NCBI GenBank assembly: GCA_018857735.1
Contig: JABMCL010003098.1
Location: forward strand, 283,501-347,500
DNA length: 64,000 nucleotides
Direction: 5' to 3'
Origin: Alviniconcha marisindica
Lineage: Eukaryota; Mollusca; Gastropoda; Provannidae
Shown: in pieces, positions 59,627-64,000 of the stretch
How positions within the stretch are numbered: the stretch's first letter is position 1
How the letters are laid out: each line of letters opens with the position of its first letter
The notes under the pieces: model-generated
Told to the model about the DNA's origin: nothing
Database searches by the model: none
What the model saw: only the letters and a program-made list of their open reading frames with translations
Program-made: the position numbers and the translations under genes

Positions 59627-60073
59627 ATGACAATAGGTATCTCTTTATATAGGGCTAGGGTGGGAGGATTCCATGACAGGGCGGCCCAGTTGTCAGTTTT
59701 TAAACTAGCGTTTATTTCTGCCTCAGAAATATGGCCGTTTTTAGTATTATATCTGGAAGGTAGCAGAGGCATTAATGTTGCACTGATACTATTCATGTTG
59801 TTAAATAATAATCAAGCATCCAACGACCTGCATACATACAAGGACCGAAATGAGACCTCTGCAACGTTTACGCCTGATTATTCATATGTAGGTACCCGCA
59901 AACAAGTCCCCGACATAAAATCCTTTTGTTTTACCGTGTTACCGCTTATAATTATTCAGCTGTTGCTTCAAACCGCTGGTGACATTCACCTCAACCCAGG
60001 ACCCCCTTGCAGAGCACAGCCCAAAGAGTTATCAAAAATTCACATAAATGCCCGAGTCTTCGTCGTAAACTAG
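59627..60073 (+). pseudogene. LINE ORF start with 2A-like peptide
   Basis: A 149-codon open stretch from ATG. It carries hydrophobic segments (WPFLVLYLEGS, NVALILFMLLNN, FCFTVLPLIIIQLLLQTA) and then GDIHLNPGP. 2A-like sequences (core D-x-E/x-x-NPGP) cause ribosome skipping before the last proline and are known from several APE-type LINE clades. Here the usual glutamate-containing DVExNPGP is DIHLNPGP. After it comes HINAR, the start of the endonuclease domain, and then a frameshift. Confidence 0.7.
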
Positions 60074-60399
60074 ATGTACTCGACAGTGAAGTAACAGATC
60101 AGATGTCATTACTATATCAGAGACATGGTTATCGGCAGATATTAAAAATAAAGAAATTTCAATCAATGGGTATCATCCACCAGTACGTAAGGAACCGATC
60201 TGACGATCCGCACGGAGGAGTGGCAATTTGGGTTAAGAACAGTCTCATTTGTAAAGGAGAGGCATGACCTGTCTATTCCCCAATTAGAAGCAGTCTGGAT
60301 AGAGACGAAGATTGGCCAAGATAAGTTGCTAATAGGATCCTTTTACAGACCTCCAAACTCAAAATCTGACTACTGGGACTTAATAGACCAGTCATTAAA

Positions 60400-60783
60400 A
60401 ACGTGTCCAGCACTCCACATAAATTCATAGTGCTCGGGGATTTCAACACAAACTTTTTAAGTAACCCGTCTCCTCAGCTCCTAGATGTTATCAACTTCAA
60501 TAACCTACAGCAAGTAGTAACTCATCCCACACGCATTACAGAAACGTCAGCCACATTGCTAGATCTTGTACTCACCTCTTGTACCGACATAATTAGTCAT
60601 GTTGACGTTCTTCCACCAGTCTGTAGTGACCATTCAGTGCCGTGCGTAAAATTAATTCATAAAAATAAAAAAAATAGCCCTTCATTCAAACGTACTATTT
60701 ATGATTATAGAAAACTCGACGTTGAAAAACTATCTAACGAGCTCTCTAATGTTAGGTGGATGGATATTGTATCTTTTACATAG
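60400..60783 (+). pseudogene. LINE AP-endonuclease segment
   Basis: An open stretch reading SSTPHKFIVLGDFNTNFLSN, VVTHPTRITETSATLLDLVL and VLPPVCSDHSVPCVKL. GDFN and SDHS are catalytic motifs of the endonuclease/exonuclease/phosphatase fold (Asp-Asn and Asp-His). The upstream SETWL motif lies in another frame at about 60113. Confidence 0.8.
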
Positions 60784-61329
60784 CATAGAAGAGGCAGCAC
60801 AACTCTTTTCTGACACTTTACACAATACGGCAAAAAAATGTATGCCTGTAAAAACAATTAGTGTTCGGCAGTGCCACAAACCATGGATAACTGAAGAAAT
60901 TAAACAAATGATAAGAAACAAAAATAAGCTCACCCAAAAAAACTAAAATATTTAATACCGACCAGTCATGGAAAAGCTTTACACAAATTAGGAACGATCT
61001 AACCTACGCCATAAGGAAAAGGAAAAATTTGATTATTTACAGGATTTAGACAATCGTGCGTCTTCCAGCGCGACATTCGGTACCAAAAACTGGTGGAAAC
61101 TAGTAAAGTCATTCATGAGCAACAAGGGATCTGATCCAGACGTAATACCACCATAGAAAAAGATGGAGTTACTTATTATACTAACAAAGAGAAGGCGACT
61201 ATACTTAACCAATTCTTCATCAACCAATCAACTATTGAAGACAACGATGATGTTCCAGATGTACCAGAACTATTAACGAGTATAAATCAAATACATTTGA
61301 GTGAGAAGAAGTAAAAAATATTTTTACAA

Positions 61330-62430
61330 AATTAAGCACAGCAAAGGCGACAGGCCCTGATCAAATACATAATATAATTTAAAAAAAAAAGCGCTGGAAT
61401 CATATCTGAACCATTAACTTTTCTCTTCAATCGATCACTTAATGAAGGAATTTTTCCCCCCAGTCTGGAAAACAGCACACGTTACACCAATTCATAAAAA
61501 GGGTAACAAAGAACAGGTACTAACTACCGTCCTATATCTTTGCTAAGTTGCGTAGGAAAAACTCTAAAAAATGTGTTCATCGCCATGTGTCTAATTACTT
61601 AAACGCAAACCAAATAATAACACCGTCACAATCAGGATTCACTCCAAAAGATTCAACCGTGTACTAAGTATATACGATGACTTTTGTAAGTCATTTGACA
61701 GTGAATTAACTACTCAAGCAATTTTCTTTGACATAATGATGATGATGAAGTGATGCTTAATGTCCTCAGATGTCAGTTGACATATTAGGGACAAGTTGTG
61801 ACCAATGCCGAAGCACGGTGCAGTAATTCTTTACGTCCACGGAAACCAGAAAGGCTCGTTAGGACGGACAGTCCAGAACGTCCACCTTGACTCTCACACA
61901 GCTCCTGAACTATGTCCTTGACATATCTAAAGCGTTCGATAAAGTATGGCACCGAGGCTTACTACGGAAATTGCAAGCTACTGGAATTAGAGGTACTTTA
62001 TTTCATTGGTTCGAAAACTATTTGGCCGAACGTAAACAGGCTGTGGTACTCCACGGTAGCAGATCTGATTACTTAACTGTACCTGCAGGTGTCCCACAGG
62101 GCCTCAGTCCTAGGACCTCTTCTGTTCCTTTTTCTACATAAATGACATTGTTGAAGACCGAATCAGTTATTAAGCTTTTAGCAGATGACCTATATGATTT
62201 GTGCTTAAAAAATCCACACATCCGAGCTGAAATTCTAAACAATGATCTTGAAAAAATAATGCAATGGGCAAATAAATGGAAAATTGAGTTTAACGAAAGG
62301 AAGACAGAACTGATTAACATAACCAGGAACAAAAACCACCAATTTCAATCACTGAATTTTGGAAGGACTATTTTAGAAGACACTCATAGCTATAAAAAAT
62401 TTAGGAATCATTTTTCAAAACAACTGTAAA
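61330..62430 (+). pseudogene. LINE reverse-transcriptase domain, broken
   Basis: Frame pieces in order: PVWKTAHVTPIHKKGNK, NYRPISLLSCVGKTL, a TPSQSGFTPKDSTV piece, FFDI, (insertion), DISKAFDKVWHRGLL, GTLFHWFENYLAERKQAV, VPAGVPQG, LLADDLYDLC and ANKWKIEFNERKTE. LADD stands in the place of the usual FADD/YADD. There are at least four frame changes besides the SINE insertion, so it cannot make an active enzyme as sequenced. Confidence 0.82.
61736..61914 (-). mobile_element. SINE-A copy inserted in the LINE reverse transcriptase
   Basis: A full reverse copy from ATGATGATGATGAAGTGATG to GCTCCTGAACTATG. It is flanked by CTTTGACATA on the left and CCTTGACATA on the right, so TTGACATA is a target-site duplication of about eight bases. 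It interrupts the DISKAFDKVW motif. This copy defines both ends of SINE-A. Confidence 0.88.
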
Positions 62431-63354
62431 TGGGGAGTCATATTAAAATGTTTAAATTTCAAAGTAGATGTCAAGCGCTTGCCTAAGATCGTTTAAATAT
62501 CGTATTAGCAGAAAAGCTCTTGAAACCATGTATAGGTCTTTTATATTACCGCAGTTAGATTTACGCCCCACGTCATTTGGGATAATTGTAGTCTGAAATT
62601 AGCAGAAGAACTGGAAAGTCTACACCTCGATGCAGTAAGAACCATTATAGGAGCTGTTCGCGGAACAAGTCACCAGAAACTATACACTGAATCAGGGTTT
62701 ACGACTTTACGAGAAAGACGCTTCAGACACAAAATTATTATGTACCACAAGATTGTTCAAGAAAAAATACCCCGACTTATTGAAAGAACATTTACCCCCA
62801 CTTGTTTCCTCAACTAATCCATACCATCGACGACGACCACTCCAACGACAGGTACCAAAACATAAGACTGAGACTTACAGGCAATCATTTTCCCATCGAC
62901 AACTACACTGTGGAATAATTTACCAGAAAACATACAGCGAACAGAATCAATTAGTCAAGTTAAACACTTCCTCTCCAGAAATGACACAAATCCCCCGCCT
63001 TTCTTTTACAACGGCAGTCGAAAAGCACAGATAACACATTGCAAAACTCCGTCTTGGAATAAGCGACCTAAATTACGACCTATTAAACGACACTTAACAA
63101 CAAATAGCTCTTGTGATTGTGGAGAAAGAAAAGAAACATCTGAACACTACATTCTACACTGCCCACGTTTTACACACGTACGTCAAACATCATATTCAGA
63201 CTCCCTGCAAATTTGCTAAACATTACTACCCTCCTGCAAGGGGATCCAAACATATCAAACAATATGAACTCATTAATAATTTAAAGCTGTCCAAGACTTC
63301 ATTACCCATCCGGCCGTTTTTCCCGGGAAAGACAAACTCAATTAAATAGTTACT

Positions 63355-64000
63355 GGCGCGCATAAGAGCATCTCTCTCTCCTCTTTTCTTGATTTTTGAT
63401 TGATTTTTGTCGTTGTTTTCATGTTGTTATATAAAACATACTACCCGTTGTTGCAAAGTGGGAATTAATTAGTAAATTATGTTTCGGAGCATTTACTATA
63501 AGCCTAGCTTTTTTAATGCTCATACAATGATTTTGATTGTCCATATTTTCATGAATGTAAATAAACTTTGTTTAAACCAAAATAGAAAACACCCCCTGTA
63601 GTAAAAACATTTTTAAAAATTAAAAGCAAGAAACAAAAAGACACACAAACACACCAAAACAAAAAATTAAGACCACACTAAACAACAAAAAACCCAAAAA
63701 AAAATTGACACAAGACACAGACAAAACACACAACAAAAACACACACACACACACACACACCACAAACACACAAAACACACACACACAACACACACACACA
63801 CACACACCAAAAAAACACACCACACACAAAACCACGACAGAAAACGACAAAACACAACAAAAGCAACAACAAAAAAAACTGCTTTAAAGTTTTTTTTTTT
63901 TTCCCTAAAACACCAGGGAAACTTACAAAAGTTACAAAATAAGCATGCAACTGACATGCATTTGACATCCATAAACGACACAAACACTGCTGCAGTACTC
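63355..64000. other. LINE 3' flank, (CA)n-rich; no gene seen
   Basis: T-rich sequence, a putative AATAAA-like end (63557), then A/C-rich repeats (63640-63835) and an unremarkable end. No exon of the upstream protease was recognised on the minus strand. Confidence 0.6.

Larger units (their letters stand above)
59627..63350 (+). mobile_element. CR1/Daphne-like LINE with 2A-like motif, decayed and interrupted
   Basis: In order: an N-terminal hydrophobic segment ending in a 2A-like GDIHLNPGP (about 59977-60003); an AP-endonuclease domain (SETWL, GGVAIWVKNSL, VLGDFNTNF, a SDHSV motif, about 60040-60660); a linker (NWWKLVKSFMSNKG); reverse transcriptase (HKKGNKEQ-NYRPISLLS, DISKAFDKVWHRGLL, AGVPQG, LLADDL, about 61330-62230); and a C-terminal CDCGERKETSEHYILHCP Cys/His motif. 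Multiple frameshifts and stops break the frame. A SINE-A copy sits in the RT domain. The 5' limit and the 3' tail are not clear; AAATAAACTTTG near 63557 may be the end. Confidence 0.85.

Overview
The window looks like invertebrate animal DNA, most plausibly from a mollusc (a gastropod is my guess). Genes are split into short exons by long introns. There are tRNA-derived SINEs, a CR1/Daphne-like LINE with a 2A-like motif, and very many microsatellites and minisatellites. I see no operon-like or prokaryotic features. Species assignment is inference only.

Layout. (1) 0.47-26.2 kb, minus strand: nine phase-compatible exons of an FKBP6-like gene (FK506-binding-protein domain followed by TPR repeats; the family acts as an HSP90 co-chaperone in meiosis and the piRNA pathway). 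The start exon and the last C-terminal exon are not seen. Its introns are mostly minisatellites. (2) 27.5-31 kb, plus strand: an intact, apparently intronless UBE2V/MMS2-like ubiquitin-conjugating enzyme variant at 30479-30904, and a broken fragment of the same sequence 3 kb upstream. (3) 34-38 kb, plus strand: three exon candidates of an unrecognised gene. (4) 39.6-46 kb: repeats, SINEs, fold-back sequences and microsatellites. (5) 47.4-57.4 kb, minus strand: exons for the C-terminal half of a trypsin-like S1A protease, one complete MAM domain and one partial MAM domain. Intron phases would allow these to be a single protease-MAM gene. (6) 59.6-63.4 kb, plus strand: a decayed LINE (2A-like motif, AP endonuclease, reverse transcriptase, C-terminal Cys/His motif) interrupted by a SINE-like insertion.

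The most striking signal is that many tandem repeats are built from exon boundaries of the genes they sit in. In the FKBP6-like gene, the acceptor of the exon at 3297-3494, both the acceptor and the donor of the 60-nt exon at 8121-8180, the acceptor of the exon at 20312-20401 and the donor of the exon at 23681-23905 have each been copied several to about 70 times into the adjacent intron. The same holds for the MAM exon donor at 53390, the 3' end of the MAM exon at 47379 and the exon end at 37893. The introns are therefore full of decoy splice sites. I know of no description of this as a recurrent pattern, and it is the observation I would check first.

Limits: exon calls rest on reading-frame continuity, splice consensus and recalled family signatures, not on searches or transcripts. 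Several regions (about 14-16 kb, 4.9-5.1 kb, 45.1 kb, parts of the LINE) carry many homopolymer indels, so either decay or unpolished consensus is possible.
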